A stretch of 33,622 nt of DNA from Eubacteriales bacterium (lineage in GTDB: Bacteria > Bacillota > Clostridia > Lachnospirales > Lachnospiraceae): positions 1 through 33,622 of the forward strand of contig JAUNSC010000022.1 of the NCBI GenBank assembly GCA_030539395.1. Reading direction: 5' to 3'. Position numbers and translations under genes: made by a program. This document shows, piece by piece, positions 8,493-16,058 of the stretch. Position 1 is the stretch's first letter. Each line of letters begins with the position of its first letter. The notes below the pieces were generated by a model that was not told the DNA's origin, did no database searches, and saw only the letters and a program-made list of their open reading frames with translations.

Positions 8493-9011
8493 ATGAAAAA
8501 CAAGATGAGAAAAGTGATGTTACTGTTGATATGTACTTTGGCTGCTGTGATGTCTGCAATTAGTGTGCAGGCAGAGCCTAAGGCCGTTGACAAATATGAT
8601 ATTGCCAGCGGAATTAAGACAAGGTCAAGTGAGGGAAATGCATTTTTGGAGACAGATCATTTTAGTCTCTATCTTCCGGGAGATATCAGCTGGGAGTATA
8701 AAGCTGTAGATAATAATACTATTGCTATTTATTACAGTCCTGCAAAGGATGCGGGATTTGGTGGTCATGTGGTTACGATCAAAGCGTATGATTGGGGAGA
8801 TAACGCCTATAGCGACATTCCAGAATATTCTATTGCCGGTCTGAGCAATGATAAAAAATATGTGGCGATTTATCCCACGGATCTGCAGTACGATTCCAGC
8901 GACTCCACCCAGAAGGAGGAATATGAGCGTATGCTCAAGGTAGCAAAAAGGATGGATTGCGAAGATGAAACTCTTGCAAAGGATAATCCCTTTGACGTGT
9001 GGGATAATTAA
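8493..9011 (+). CDS. Secreted protein of unknown function
   Basis: A 172-residue protein not matched to a family. The first 28 residues form a signal peptide (basic start, LLLICTLAAVMSA core, likely cut after VQA). The mature part starts near a TDHFSLYLPGDISWEYK segment and is rich in Asp, Tyr and Ser; it ends with an acidic tail. A similar opening strand (FSLYLP-like) is found in small exported proteins of gut clostridia, but no function is known to me. AGAGGAGG precedes the ATG. It is the third gene of the kinase cluster, and a bidirectional terminator follows. Confidence 0.75.
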   Translation: MKNKMRKVMLLLICTLAAVMSAISVQAEPKAVDKYDIASGIKTRSSEGNAFLETDHFSLYLPGDISWEYKAVDNNTIAIYYSPAKDAGFGGHVVTIKAYDWGDNAYSDIPEYSIAGLSNDKKYVAIYPTDLQYDSSDSTQKEEYERMLKVAKRMDCEDETLAKDNPFDVWDN

Positions 9012-9024
9012 GTAAAATTAAAAG

Positions 9025-9081
9025 AAGGGGCTGGAAATAAGGAAGTCAGAGTTTTAATCTCGTTATATGCAGCCCCTTTTT
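9025..9081. terminator. Bidirectional terminator between the kinase cluster and the XRE gene
   Basis: AAGGGGCTG (9025-9033) pairs with CAGCCCCTT (9070-9078). T-rich tracts follow on both strands, so it can stop both converging transcripts. Confidence 0.8.
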
Positions 9082-9087
9082 ACATTA

Positions 9088-9513
9088 TCAGCGTTTCGCA
9101 AACAGATCCGGAAGGTTATGTTCTGCCAGAATATCACTTATTTCTGAAATTGTTCTGTTATGTATGATTCCGTCCATAATATAGACATCTCTTGGCTTAC
9201 TGCCGCTTAGAGAAGCGCAGTTACCGCATTTTAATAATTTTTGAGTTTCCTCGATGTCCATATCAAGAACACGGGAGAGGCGGATCAGAACGTTGGGTCT
9301 GGGATTTAATTCACCGTTAAGGATTCGATACAAAGAGGTTTTATTTAAATCTGCCAGTCCGGCAACAGTATCAATGGATACATTTTTTTTGCATATAAAT
9401 TCAAACAGGTATACGCCAAGAGTAGGCAGCTTTGCCTCCTGTATGATGGTGTCTAAAGATTTTCCGCGTTTTAGTAAATCGATGGCAATTTCTGTGGGGC
9501 TTAAATCGTTCAT
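9088..9513 (-). CDS. XRE-type helix-turn-helix protein
   Basis: A 141-residue protein with a central lambda-repressor-like helix-turn-helix at about residues 45-85 (TVAGLADLNKTSLYRILNGE, then a helix containing PNVLIRLSRVL). The N-terminal 40 residues and the C-terminal tail, including a Cys-x2-Cys pair near 96-99 and a final LFAKR, are not recognised. Reverse-strand AAGGAAG stands before the ATG. It converges on the LRR-kinase/SH3b/secreted-protein cluster, and regulators of this sort often sit beside Hanks-type kinases in Clostridia. Phosphorylation by the kinase is possible but untested. Confidence 0.75.
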   Translation of the reverse strand: MNDLSPTEIAIDLLKRGKSLDTIIQEAKLPTLGVYLFEFICKKNVSIDTVAGLADLNKTSLYRILNGELNPRPNVLIRLSRVLDMDIEETQKLLKCGNCASLSGSKPRDVYIMDGIIHNRTISEISDILAEHNLPDLFAKR

Positions 9514-9683
9514 TACAATACACTTCCTTTTGTAGATAATTAGAGTTCAGTAAATATGATTTTACTTATTGTATCATTGTTTTTTCTTTTGGGATAAGGA
9601 ATTATTCAATAATTCACAACATTTTTAGCTTTACAGGAAGTGGGATGTGAGAAAATACCAGTAATAATCAAATATTGACAGAA

Positions 9684-9714
9684 CGGACAGTTGATTTCAG
9701 CTGTCCGCTTTTTT
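9684..9714 (+). terminator. Orphan intrinsic terminator
   Basis: CGGACAG (9684-9690) pairs with CTGTCCG (9701-9707), followed by CTTTTTT. No plus-strand gene remains between it and the converging XRE gene, so its gene was probably lost. The rest of 9514-9730 shows no gene. Confidence 0.7.
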
Positions 9715-9730
9715 ATACTCATTTATCTCA

Positions 9731-9982
9731 TGGACGAATTATATCGGTGTGGAAGAAATGTGTGCTGTCGTTAACCATACAGCAGGAGGATATGCATTTT
9801 ACAAGACACCTCAGTATCACAGAATTATAAGATTTCGCCCTAATGGTGTTCCAATGGACCGTCCCGGACATTATGTATATCTGAGGGATGATGAAGATGG
9901 AGATTATTGGAGTATTTCCTTGCAGCCGGTTGGAAAACCGCTGGATCAGGCAGAGTACATTTGCCGGCATGGCATGTCATAT
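9731..9982 (+). pseudogene. Remnant of a GH94 (cellobiose/cellodextrin phosphorylase-type) gene, N-terminal region
   Basis: Translation from 9731 begins WTNYIGVEEM and continues through TAGGYAFYKTPQYHR, NGVPMDRPGHYVYLRD, GDYWS and CRHGMSY. This order of motifs is the N-terminal beta-sandwich of GH94 phosphorylases (formerly glycosyltransferase 36), which are normally about 800 residues. Only about 84 residues survive, without the true start (residues upstream are absent), and homology ends near 9982, after which the frame runs on to 10108 without meaning. There is no catalytic domain. It is a deletion remnant immediately ahead of the pst operon. Confidence 0.75.
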
Positions 9983-10104
9983 ATTTACGAAAATCTTACT
10001 TCTCTTTTACAATATGCTGATGATGGATTTTACTTTCTCCTGATAGGATATCGATACAGAACAGAAATGGTTCTGAAAAATCAAAATATGAGGAGAATAA
10101 TAAA

Positions 10105-10965
10105 ATGAAGAAGATTGCGAGTATGATTTTAGCAGCAAGTGTAGCGGCAAGTCTGGCAGCAGCACCGGTAATGGCAGCCGATCTGGCGGATTCTACAATT
10201 TCTGTAATTTCCCGTGAAGACGGTTCCGGAACAAGAGGAGCATTTATTGAGCTGTTCGGTGTGGAAGAAAAGGATGCAGACGGAAACAAAGTGGATAATA
10301 CCACTATTGATGCAAGTATTACAAATAATACTGCTGTAATGATGTCCACAGTAGCGGGTGATACCTCAGCTATCGGTTATATTTCACTGGGCTCTCTGAA
10401 TGATACGGTAAAAGCGGTAAAAATTGATGGAGCACAGGCAACAGCAGAGAATATCAAAGATGGAACATATAAAGTATCCAGACCTTTTAACATTGCAACA
10501 AAGGGTGATGTCAGCGAAGTAACACAGGATTTTATCAACTATATTTTAAGCCCGGAAGGTCAGGCAGTTGTTGAAGAAAATGGCTACATCGCAATTGATG
10601 TATCAGAAACAGAAAGTACGCAGCCGGAGGGAAAAATTGTAGTTGCAGGTTCATCATCTGTAACACCGGTTATGGAAAAATTGAAAGAAGCTTATGCAGA
10701 AGTTAACCCGAATGCAGAAATAGAGATTCAGCAGAGTGATTCTACAACGGGTATGACATCTGCAATCGATGGTATCTGTGATATCGGTATGGCATCCAGA
10801 GAACTGAAAGATACTGAACTGGAAGCAGGTCTGACACCGACAGTCATTGCATTAGATGGTATTGCAGTCATCGTAAACAATGAGAACCCAATTGAAGAAA
10901 TGACAGCAGATCAGGTAAAGAGCATCTTTACAGGTGAAACTACGGTCTGGGGAGACGTAAAGTAA
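10105..10965 (+). CDS. pstS: Phosphate ABC transporter substrate-binding protein PstS, circularly permuted
   Basis: A 286-residue exported phosphate-binding protein of the Pst importer. A signal peptide covers residues 1-24 (cut at MAA), with no lipobox Cys. The order of its two lobes is reversed. The motif usually mid-protein, SREDGSGTR, comes at 36-44, followed by the normally C-terminal part (IGYISLGSL, RPFNIATK, SPEGQAVVEENGYI). Only after a Ser/Thr/Glu linker comes the normally N-terminal part: KIVVAGSSSVTPVMEKL (177-193), DIGMASREL (226-234), DGIAVIVN, FTGETTVWGDV at the end. Both phosphate-binding loops are present, so it should fold as a permuted protein. GAGGAG precedes the ATG. The stop overlaps pstC by one base. 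Confidence 0.88.
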   Translation: MKKIASMILAASVAASLAAAPVMAADLADSTISVISREDGSGTRGAFIELFGVEEKDADGNKVDNTTIDASITNNTAVMMSTVAGDTSAIGYISLGSLNDTVKAVKIDGAQATAENIKDGTYKVSRPFNIATKGDVSEVTQDFINYILSPEGQAVVEENGYIAIDVSETESTQPEGKIVVAGSSSVTPVMEKLKEAYAEVNPNAEIEIQQSDSTTGMTSAIDGICDIGMASRELKDTELEAGLTPTVIALDGIAVIVNNENPIEEMTADQVKSIFTGETTVWGDVK

Positions 10966-11819
10966 TGCGAAAAGAAAAAATAATGCAGGCGGTATTTCTG
11001 GCAGCCGCCTGCGCTTCTATTCTGGCAGTGGCACTGATCTGCATTTTCCTGTTTGCAAACGGTGTTCCTGCCATTGCAGAAATCGGAGCAGCTGATTTCC
11101 TTCTGGGGAAAACATGGAGACCGGGAAATGATGTTTACGGAATTCTTCCGATGATCATGGGAAGTATTTATGTAACTGCGGGAGCGATTTTGATGGGTGT
11201 GCCCATTGGACTTTTGACGGCTGTTTTTATGGCAGAATATTGTCCGAAAAACATATATAAACCTTTGAAATCTGCAACGGAACTTTTAGCGGGAATTCCT
11301 TCTATTGTTTATGGATTTTTTGGACTGATTGTTCTGATTCCTGCAATTCGAAATATTTTTCCGGGAAAGACAAACGGAGGAAGTATTCTGGTGGCTTCTA
11401 TTTTGCTTGCAATGATGATTCTTCCAACTATAATCGGTGTAACAGAATCGGCAATCCGTACAGTTCCGAGGCACTATTATGAAGGTGCTCTGGCGCTGGG
11501 GGCAACAAAAGAAAGAAGTATCTTTCTGTGCGTGATTCCGGCGGCAAAATCCGGAATTATGGCGGCGGTTGTTCTCGGTGCGGGGCGTGCAATTGGGGAG
11601 ACTATGGCGGTAATGATGGTTGCAGGCAATCAGGCGAGACTCCCGGGCAGTGTCTTTCAGGGTGTCCGTACACTTACCACAAATATTGTATTGGAGATGG
11701 GATATGCAGCAGATCTTCACAGAGAGGCATTAATTGCCACGGCTGTTGCATTGTTTGTATTTATTCTTATCATTAATTTTGCAGTGGCCTGTCTGAACCG
11801 GAGGATTACACATGAGTAA
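10965..11819 (+). CDS. pstC: Phosphate ABC transporter permease PstC
   Basis: A 284-residue membrane subunit with about six membrane segments. Family marks include GNDVYGILPMIMGSIYVT, the SATELLAGIPSIVYGFFGL segment, LGATKERSIFLCVIPAAKSG (the EAA-type loop that contacts PstB) and GAGRAIGETMAVMMVAGN. It forms the channel with PstA. The ATG overlaps the pstS stop by one base (TAATG), and its end overlaps pstA by 8 nt, so all three are translated from one message. Length is as expected for the family. Confidence 0.93.
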   Translation: MRKEKIMQAVFLAAACASILAVALICIFLFANGVPAIAEIGAADFLLGKTWRPGNDVYGILPMIMGSIYVTAGAILMGVPIGLLTAVFMAEYCPKNIYKPLKSATELLAGIPSIVYGFFGLIVLIPAIRNIFPGKTNGGSILVASILLAMMILPTIIGVTESAIRTVPRHYYEGALALGATKERSIFLCVIPAAKSGIMAAVVLGAGRAIGETMAVMMVAGNQARLPGSVFQGVRTLTTNIVLEMGYAADLHREALIATAVALFVFILIINFAVACLNRRITHE

Positions 11820-12654
11820 AAAGTTAAAAGAATATATAAGACATCCTGGCTCACTTTTTATGATGATTCTGGTAATACTGGCGGCGTGTATTACATTTGC
11901 GGTTCTCCTGTTTTTACTGGCATATATATTGGTAAAAGGAATTCCGCAGTTAAAACCGTCTTTGTTTGCACTGGAGTATACAACAGAAAACGTTTCCATG
12001 CTTCCGGCTATTATTAATACACTGTTTATGACACTGATCTCATTGCTGATTGCAGTACCCTTTGGTATTTTTTCGGCTATTTATCTGGTAGAGTATGCAA
12101 AACGGGGAAACAGATTTGTAAACATTATCCGGCTGACAACGGAGACATTGTCCGGAATTCCTTCTATTGTATATGGACTTTTTGGAATGTTATTTTTTGT
12201 GACAGCATTAAAATGGGGTTATTCACTTTTAGCAGGTGCATTTACTCTGGCAATTATGATTTTGCCGTTGATTATGAGGACAACGGAAGAAGCGCTTAAA
12301 GCGGTGCCGGATACTTTTAGAGAAGGAAGTTTTGGACTTGGAGCCGGAAAATTGCGTACAGTTTTTCGTATTGTGCTTCCTGCCGCAGTTCCAGGTATTT
12401 TAGCGGGGATAATCCTTGCAGTCGGAAGAATTGTCGGAGAGACGGCAGCACTGATCTATACTTCAGGAACAGTTGCCCAGATTCCATCCAGTGTTTTCGG
12501 CTCCGGCAGGACCCTTGCGGTACATATGTATAACCTTTCCAGTGAAGGACTCCATATGAACGAATCCTATGCCACTGCTGTAGTTTTGCTGGTTTTAGTG
12601 ACAGGCATTAATGCATTGTCAGGATTTGCAGCAAAGAAACTGTCACAAATTTAG
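11812..12654 (+). CDS. pstA: Phosphate ABC transporter permease PstA
   Basis: A 280-residue partner permease of PstC. It has about six membrane helices, and the family segments LIAVPFGIFSAIYLVEYA, LSGIPSIVYGLFGML and GLGAGKLRTVFRIVLPAAVPG are all clear; the GRIVGETAALIYTSG motif follows. The GGAGG-like site lies inside pstC. The stop codon is directly followed, in frame, by codon 94 of a broken pstB. This may be the deletion end point, so the last few PstA residues (AKKLSQI) may not be the ancestral ones. The protein is otherwise complete. Confidence 0.93.
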   Translation: MSKKLKEYIRHPGSLFMMILVILAACITFAVLLFLLAYILVKGIPQLKPSLFALEYTTENVSMLPAIINTLFMTLISLLIAVPFGIFSAIYLVEYAKRGNRFVNIIRLTTETLSGIPSIVYGLFGMLFFVTALKWGYSLLAGAFTLAIMILPLIMRTTEEALKAVPDTFREGSFGLGAGKLRTVFRIVLPAAVPGILAGIILAVGRIVGETAALIYTSGTVAQIPSSVFGSGRTLAVHMYNLSSEGLHMNESYATAVVLLVLVTGINALSGFAAKKLSQI

Positions 12655-12892
12655 CCAAATCCTTTTCCCATGAGCATTTATGATAACATTGCGTATGGAC
12701 CCAGGACCCACGGTATCCATTCAAAATCTAAACTGGATGATATAGTGGAAAAGTCACTGAGGGATGCGGCTATCTGGGAGGAGACAAAAGACCGTCTGAA
12801 AACAAGTGCCCTTGGCATGTCCGGCGGTCAGCAGCAGAGACTTTGTATTGCCCGTGCTCTGGCTGTGCAGCCTGAGGTACTTTTGATGGATG
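12655..12892 (+). pseudogene. pstB: Resident pstB, middle fragment (codons ~94-172)
   Basis: Starts directly after the pstA stop with [20 protein letters not shown] and carries the signature [15 protein letters not shown], ending at LLMD of Walker B. Compared with the intact copy at 13031, codons 1-93 (including Walker A) are gone. After the shared TGGATG at 12887-12892 the frame continues into unrelated DNA (stop at 12922-12924). The missing C-terminal part sits at 21429-21673. It has no start codon with a ribosome site and cannot make an ATPase. Confidence 0.9.
12887..12892 (+). repeat. Direct repeat TGGATG at left junction of the insertion
   Basis: Last six bases of uninterrupted pstB sequence. 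The same six bases open the C-terminal pstB fragment at 21429-21434, and fusing them restores the codons for LMDEP. This fits a 6-bp target duplication or recombination core. Confidence 0.7.
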
Positions 12893-12916
12893 GAAACTAT
12901 AGAACCCTAAAAGTAT

Positions 12917-12931
12917 GTGCATAGTGTGTAT
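12917..12931. repeat. Terminal inverted-repeat-like motif, left
   Basis: GTGCATAGTGTGTAT, 24 bp inside the left junction. Its inverse with one extra A occurs at 21362-21377 near the right junction. Such inverted arms could be recombinase-binding sites. Confidence 0.45.
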
Positions 12932-12958
12932 CCAGTTGATTTCTGAAAGAAAATAAGT

Positions 12959-12997
12959 ACGGTATACACAGGGCATCAGAAAAAATGTGCATACCGT
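12959..12997. repeat. Imperfect palindrome ahead of the inserted pstB
   Basis: ACGGTATACACA (12959-12970) faces TGTGCATACCGT (12986-12997), 11 of 12 pairs matching and a 15-nt loop. The inner word GTATACACA also occurs at 21360-21368 at the right end. It could be an end-binding site of the element or an operator of pstB. Confidence 0.45.
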
Positions 12998-13030
12998 TGT
13001 ATATAGATTCGACAAAATGAGGAGTAGAAT

Positions 13031-13786
13031 ATGAATGCAATAATAGAGTCCAAAGAACTGAAATTGTGGTATGGTGACTACCAGGTGTTAAAGTCAATTT
13101 CAATGGAGATCCCGGAACATGAGATAACAGCGCTCATAGGGCCATCCGGTTGTGGAAAGTCTACATTCTTAAAGACATTGAATCGCATGAATGATCTTGT
13201 AGAGAATGTACGCATTGCAGGCGAGGTAAATTATAACGGTCATAACATCTATGCCCCGAATGTGGATGTGACTTCACTGCGCAAAGAGATTGGCATGGTA
13301 TTTCAGAAACCGAATCCGTTCCCAATGAGCATCTATGATAATATTGCTTATGGACCCAGGACACACGGTATCCGGTCAAAGGTTAAGCTGGATGAGATTG
13401 TAGAGCAATCACTCCGGTCTGCGGCACTTTGGGATGAAGTAAAAGACCGTTTGAAAAAATCAGCCCTGGGTCTGTCCGGAGGGCAGCAGCAGAGACTGTG
13501 CATTGCGAGGGCAATCAGTGTGCATCCCCGTATTATTTGTATGGATGAGAGTACAGCCTCCCTCGATCCGATCAGCACAAGCAAGATAGAGGATCTGGTT
13601 ACAGAACTTAAATCGCAGTATACGGTCATTATGGTCACTCACAATATGCAGCAGGCTGTTCGTATTTCAGACCGCTGTGCGTTTTTCCTTTTGGGAGAAT
13701 TGGTCGAGTATAGCAGGACGGACGAAATGTTTTCAAGACCGAAGAATAAAAAGACGGAGGATTATATTACAGGTAGATTTGGATAA
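13031..13786 (+). CDS. pstB: Phosphate ABC transporter ATP-binding protein PstB (intact copy within insertion)
   Basis: A 251-residue complete PstB, the ATPase of the phosphate importer. Walker [10 protein letters not shown] (37-45), Q-loop Gln92, signature LSGGQQQR (148-155), Walker B ending MDE (171-173), switch His in VTHNMQQ and the typical end DYITGRFG are present. Ser174 replaces the nearly invariant Pro after the catalytic Glu (DEST for DEPT), an unusual change. GAGGAG lies before the ATG. It is 0.1 kb behind the dead resident fragment and can be transcribed from the pst promoter by readthrough. It is diverged from the resident fragments, so it is not a fresh tandem duplicate. It presumably restores the transporter. 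Confidence 0.92.
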   Translation: MNAIIESKELKLWYGDYQVLKSISMEIPEHEITALIGPSGCGKSTFLKTLNRMNDLVENVRIAGEVNYNGHNIYAPNVDVTSLRKEIGMVFQKPNPFPMSIYDNIAYGPRTHGIRSKVKLDEIVEQSLRSAALWDEVKDRLKKSALGLSGGQQQRLCIARAISVHPRIICMDESTASLDPISTSKIEDLVTELKSQYTVIMVTHNMQQAVRISDRCAFFLLGELVEYSRTDEMFSRPKNKKTEDYITGRFG

Positions 13787-13812
13787 AAATGGTATTAAAT
13801 ATATTTATAAAT

Positions 13813-13858
13813 GGCAGATATGGGGTGCTGTTTTGGAAAACCTTATATCTGCCTTTTT
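13813..13858 (+). terminator. Terminator behind the intact pstB
   Basis: GGCAGATAT (13813-13821) is complementary to ATATCTGCC (13845-13853), followed by five T. It would stop pst transcription 27 nt after the intact pstB, leaving phoU, 7.8 kb away, without the pst promoter. Confidence 0.8.
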
Positions 13859-13880
13859 AATATTGAAGAAAATAAGTGAT

Positions 13881-13920
13881 ACTGGCTGGGAGAAAAAGTG
13901 CTCCATATGCCAGTTTTTTT
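13881..13920 (+). terminator. Second terminator behind pstB
   Basis: ACTGGC (13881-13886) pairs with GCCAGT (13909-13914), with an inner GGAG/CTCC pair, and seven T follow. It reinforces the previous terminator. Confidence 0.7.
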
Positions 13921-14020
13921 GTTGGACAGATTGCACGATCATAGCAGAGAAATCTTAGTGGTTTGAGTGAATAGCTATTTTATCAGATGAATCTAGGAGC
14001 AGACACCAACAGAATATAGG

Positions 14021-14176
14021 ATGACCAGTGCAGAGTTTACAGACGAAGAATTAAACATCATTCAGGAACTGTTGAAAAATCATCTGGATGAGGGAATAGA
14101 ACTGGTGGGAACGGCGGATGAGGAAACAGAAATTATACCAGGAACAAAACAAAGGGAAAAAGCATCTTTAAAGTGA
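14021..14176 (+). CDS. Possible small protein, 51 residues
   Basis: An open frame starting ATGACC codes for an acidic peptide beginning MTSAEFTDEELNIIQELL, with a helix-like leucine pattern and a charged tail. No recognised family. The ribosome site is poor (only AGG directly before the ATG), and the reading frame is open for eight codons before the ATG, so it may be the end of a lost larger gene. The remainder of 13787-14228 holds two terminators and nothing else recognisable. Confidence 0.3.
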   Translation: MTSAEFTDEELNIIQELLKNHLDEGIELVGTADEETEIIPGTKQREKASLK

Positions 14177-14181
14177 GAAAT

Positions 14182-14227
14182 GGAAAAGGGGCTGGAATCA
14201 TTTTGTGCGGTTCCAGGCCATTTTTCC
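14182..14227. terminator. Hairpin at the 3' end of the TetR gene
   Basis: GGAAAA and CTGGAA on the left face TTCCAG and TTTTCC on the right, with one bulge and one mismatch between. It ends within 2 nt of the TetR stop codon. The T-tract is weak on the minus strand, so its efficiency is uncertain. Confidence 0.45.
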
Positions 14228-14228
14228 C

Positions 14229-14792
14229 TTATGAGGGCCTTTTCCAAACAGATGGTATCGTATTCTGGATAATATGGGCAATAGTTTCTACACTTTCTGC
14301 ACATCCATGCTCTACCCAGTATTTCAGTATCATGGTAAAGCCTGCCTGAAATCCAACAAAATAAAGCAGCATTTCGTTCTCGGAGCTAATACCTGCCTTT
14401 AGACAGAGAGGTTTAATTACTTGATTCCACAGTGGTTCAAATCCTTGTTTCAACGGAAACTCCCGTCTGGTTTTCAATGCGATCCGGTAAAACTCCTCGT
14501 GTTTCCGAATAAACTCTAAAAATGGAATAAAGGATTCTATGGAAAGCGGGACTACGCTTCCGGGGGTAGGATAGTTATTCATAAGCTCTTTTTGTAGATT
14601 TGCTTCCATTTGCTCAATCATATCGTAAATATCGGTATAATGTGCGTAGAAAGTGGAGCGATTGACCCCAGCATTTTCACATATCAGGCGTACCGTGATT
14701 TTTTCAAATGGTGTCTTGTTCATCAGCTTCAACATGGCCCGTTCCATGCGTGCAGCAGAACTTTGAAATTGTTTGTTGTTTTTCTTATTCAT
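14229..14792 (-). CDS. TetR/AcrR family transcriptional regulator
   Basis: A 187-residue repressor-type protein. The N-terminal DNA-binding helices cover about 12-60, with the recognition part ITVRLICENAGVNRSTFYAH. The C-terminal domain has a core with EFIRKHEEFYRIAL and FVGFQAGFTMILKYWVEHG, the pattern of TetR proteins of the clostridial DhaS-like group. It is read away from the alcohol dehydrogenase, 102 nt apart, across an inverted repeat, so it most likely represses that gene and itself. The inducer is unknown. Confidence 0.88.
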   Translation of the reverse strand: MNKKNNKQFQSSAARMERAMLKLMNKTPFEKITVRLICENAGVNRSTFYAHYTDIYDMIEQMEANLQKELMNNYPTPGSVVPLSIESFIPFLEFIRKHEEFYRIALKTRREFPLKQGFEPLWNQVIKPLCLKAGISSENEMLLYFVGFQAGFTMILKYWVEHGCAESVETIAHIIQNTIPSVWKRPS

Positions 14793-14816
14793 ACGGCCCT
14801 CTAAAGTTCCAACACA

Positions 14817-14862
14817 AATCGGAATATTGATGATTGTAATTCTGATTTTAACCGATTATGAT
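14817..14862 (+). promoter_or_regulatory. Divergent promoter region with candidate TetR operator
   Basis: AATCGGAAT (14817-14825) and ATTCTGATT (14839-14847) form an inverted repeat with one mismatch. The right arm overlaps the -35 box of a promoter facing the dehydrogenase: TTGTAA (14834-14839), 17 bp, TATGAT (14857-14862). That position suits repression. Confidence 0.55.
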
Positions 14863-14894
14863 AAAAGAAGCAAGAATATCAGGAGGTACCGTGC

Positions 14895-15905
14895 ATGAAA
14901 GCAGCGATTTATTTAGGGCAGAGCAACGTAGAAATTCGGGAATTACCTGCTCCTGTCTGTGGCGATAACGATGTCATAATCAAAAATATCTATTCCAGCA
15001 TTTGCGGGACCGACGTGGCAGTTTATACACATGGGCCGAACACCGGGCACAGGGTCACTGTGGGCGGTGAGTTTGGACACGAAACCGTTTCCTGCATCGT
15101 AGAAGTGGGTAAAAATGTAACAGAATTTAAGGTTGGTGAGCGTGTTTATCCCTATCCCCGTTACGCAAAGAACGACACAAGGCGGGCAGGAACCATCGGC
15201 GGCTTTTCGGAATATATCCTTGTGCCGAAGGCAAAGCGCGATCACTCCCTCTATGCTGTCCCGGAGGAAATTTCAGACCGACTGGCCTGTCTGATCGAGC
15301 CGTTTACAGTAGGTTGCCGGGCTGCCCGCCGGGGACAGCCGCAAAAGGGAGAAAGCGCAGTCGTGTTTGGCTGCGGGACGATCGGCCTGGCCGCAGCCGT
15401 TGCCTTGAAATACTTTGGGATGGACAAGGTCATGCTTTGTGACGTATCGGATTTCCGCCTGAGCATTGCGGAGAAGCTCGGCTTTGTTGTCTGCAATACA
15501 GAAAAGGAAAATTTCATTGAAAAAGCCACGGATTACTTTGGAACTGCTCCCTCGCTGACTGGTACGGCACCAGACATAGACTGCTGGATCGACGCTGCCG
15601 GTGCGGAAAGCATTCTGGACACCTTTATGCAGCACGGGAAAATTATCAGCCGTTTTGTGGCGGTGGCTGTGAATAACAAACCGCGTCAGCTTGATCTTCT
15701 GCATATGACTTATGCACAGAAAAGCATCATTGGCTCCGGCGGGTATTTTCCGGAAGATGTGCGGGATGTCATGGCGATCATGGCAAGCGGCAAATGGAGC
15801 CTGGAATCCATCATTACACAGGAATTTCCGTTAGAGCGAATCTCAGAGGCAATCCAGACCGCCGCAAATCCGGATAAGGCTTTTAATGTGACAATTAAGT
15901 TTTAA
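14895..15905 (+). CDS. Zinc-dependent medium-chain alcohol/polyol dehydrogenase
   Basis: A 336-residue cytosolic NAD(P)-dependent oxidoreductase of the medium-chain family. Catalytic zinc residues are visible: Cys37 (SICGTD), His62-Glu63 (GHE) and Glu135 (IEPF). The Rossmann motif GCGTIG is at 159-164, and Asp near 183 after the next strand suggests NAD. The four-Cys structural zinc loop, usual at about 90-110 in this family, is absent; the region reads YPRYAKNDTRRAG. It is therefore on the short side (336). AGGAGG precedes the ATG. A TetR gene diverges from it and a terminator follows, so it is monocistronic. The substrate cannot be told; L-threonine- or sorbitol-like dehydrogenases are the nearest relatives. 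Confidence 0.85.
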   Translation: MKAAIYLGQSNVEIRELPAPVCGDNDVIIKNIYSSICGTDVAVYTHGPNTGHRVTVGGEFGHETVSCIVEVGKNVTEFKVGERVYPYPRYAKNDTRRAGTIGGFSEYILVPKAKRDHSLYAVPEEISDRLACLIEPFTVGCRAARRGQPQKGESAVVFGCGTIGLAAAVALKYFGMDKVMLCDVSDFRLSIAEKLGFVVCNTEKENFIEKATDYFGTAPSLTGTAPDIDCWIDAAGAESILDTFMQHGKIISRFVAVAVNNKPRQLDLLHMTYAQKSIIGSGGYFPEDVRDVMAIMASGKWSLESIITQEFPLERISEAIQTAANPDKAFNVTIKF

Positions 15906-15911
15906 TCGGAG

Positions 15912-15945
15912 GGGATTTCTGTTCGTTGGGGCAGAAATCCCTTTT
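15912..15945 (+). terminator. Terminator of the alcohol dehydrogenase
   Basis: GGGATTTCTG (15912-15921) is perfectly complementary to CAGAAATCCC (15932-15941), followed by four T. Confidence 0.88.
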
Positions 15946-16000
15946 CTCATAAAACAGGAATGTTTCTAAAATATTAAAATTTGCAGCCGCATCAAATATT

Positions 16001-16030
16001 AACAAAACTCAAACAAAACTATGGTAGAAT
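16001..16030 (+). promoter_or_regulatory. Promoter with 11-bp-spaced direct repeats (likely response-regulator site)
   Basis: AACAAAACT occurs twice, at 16001-16009 and 16012-16020, exactly 11 bp apart. Four bases later comes a -10 box TAGAAT (16025-16030). There is no good -35. Repeats in place of a -35, one helical turn apart, are typical of OmpR-type activator sites. The promoter leads into the two-component operon, pointing to autoregulation. Confidence 0.6.
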
Positions 16031-16058
16031 ACAAAAATCAGATATTGGGGGTGATGGT

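Noticed and set aside
15251-15704. Antisense open frames within the alcohol dehydrogenase
   Set aside because: They are shadows of a G+C-richer gene; no ribosome sites and no recognisable motifs.
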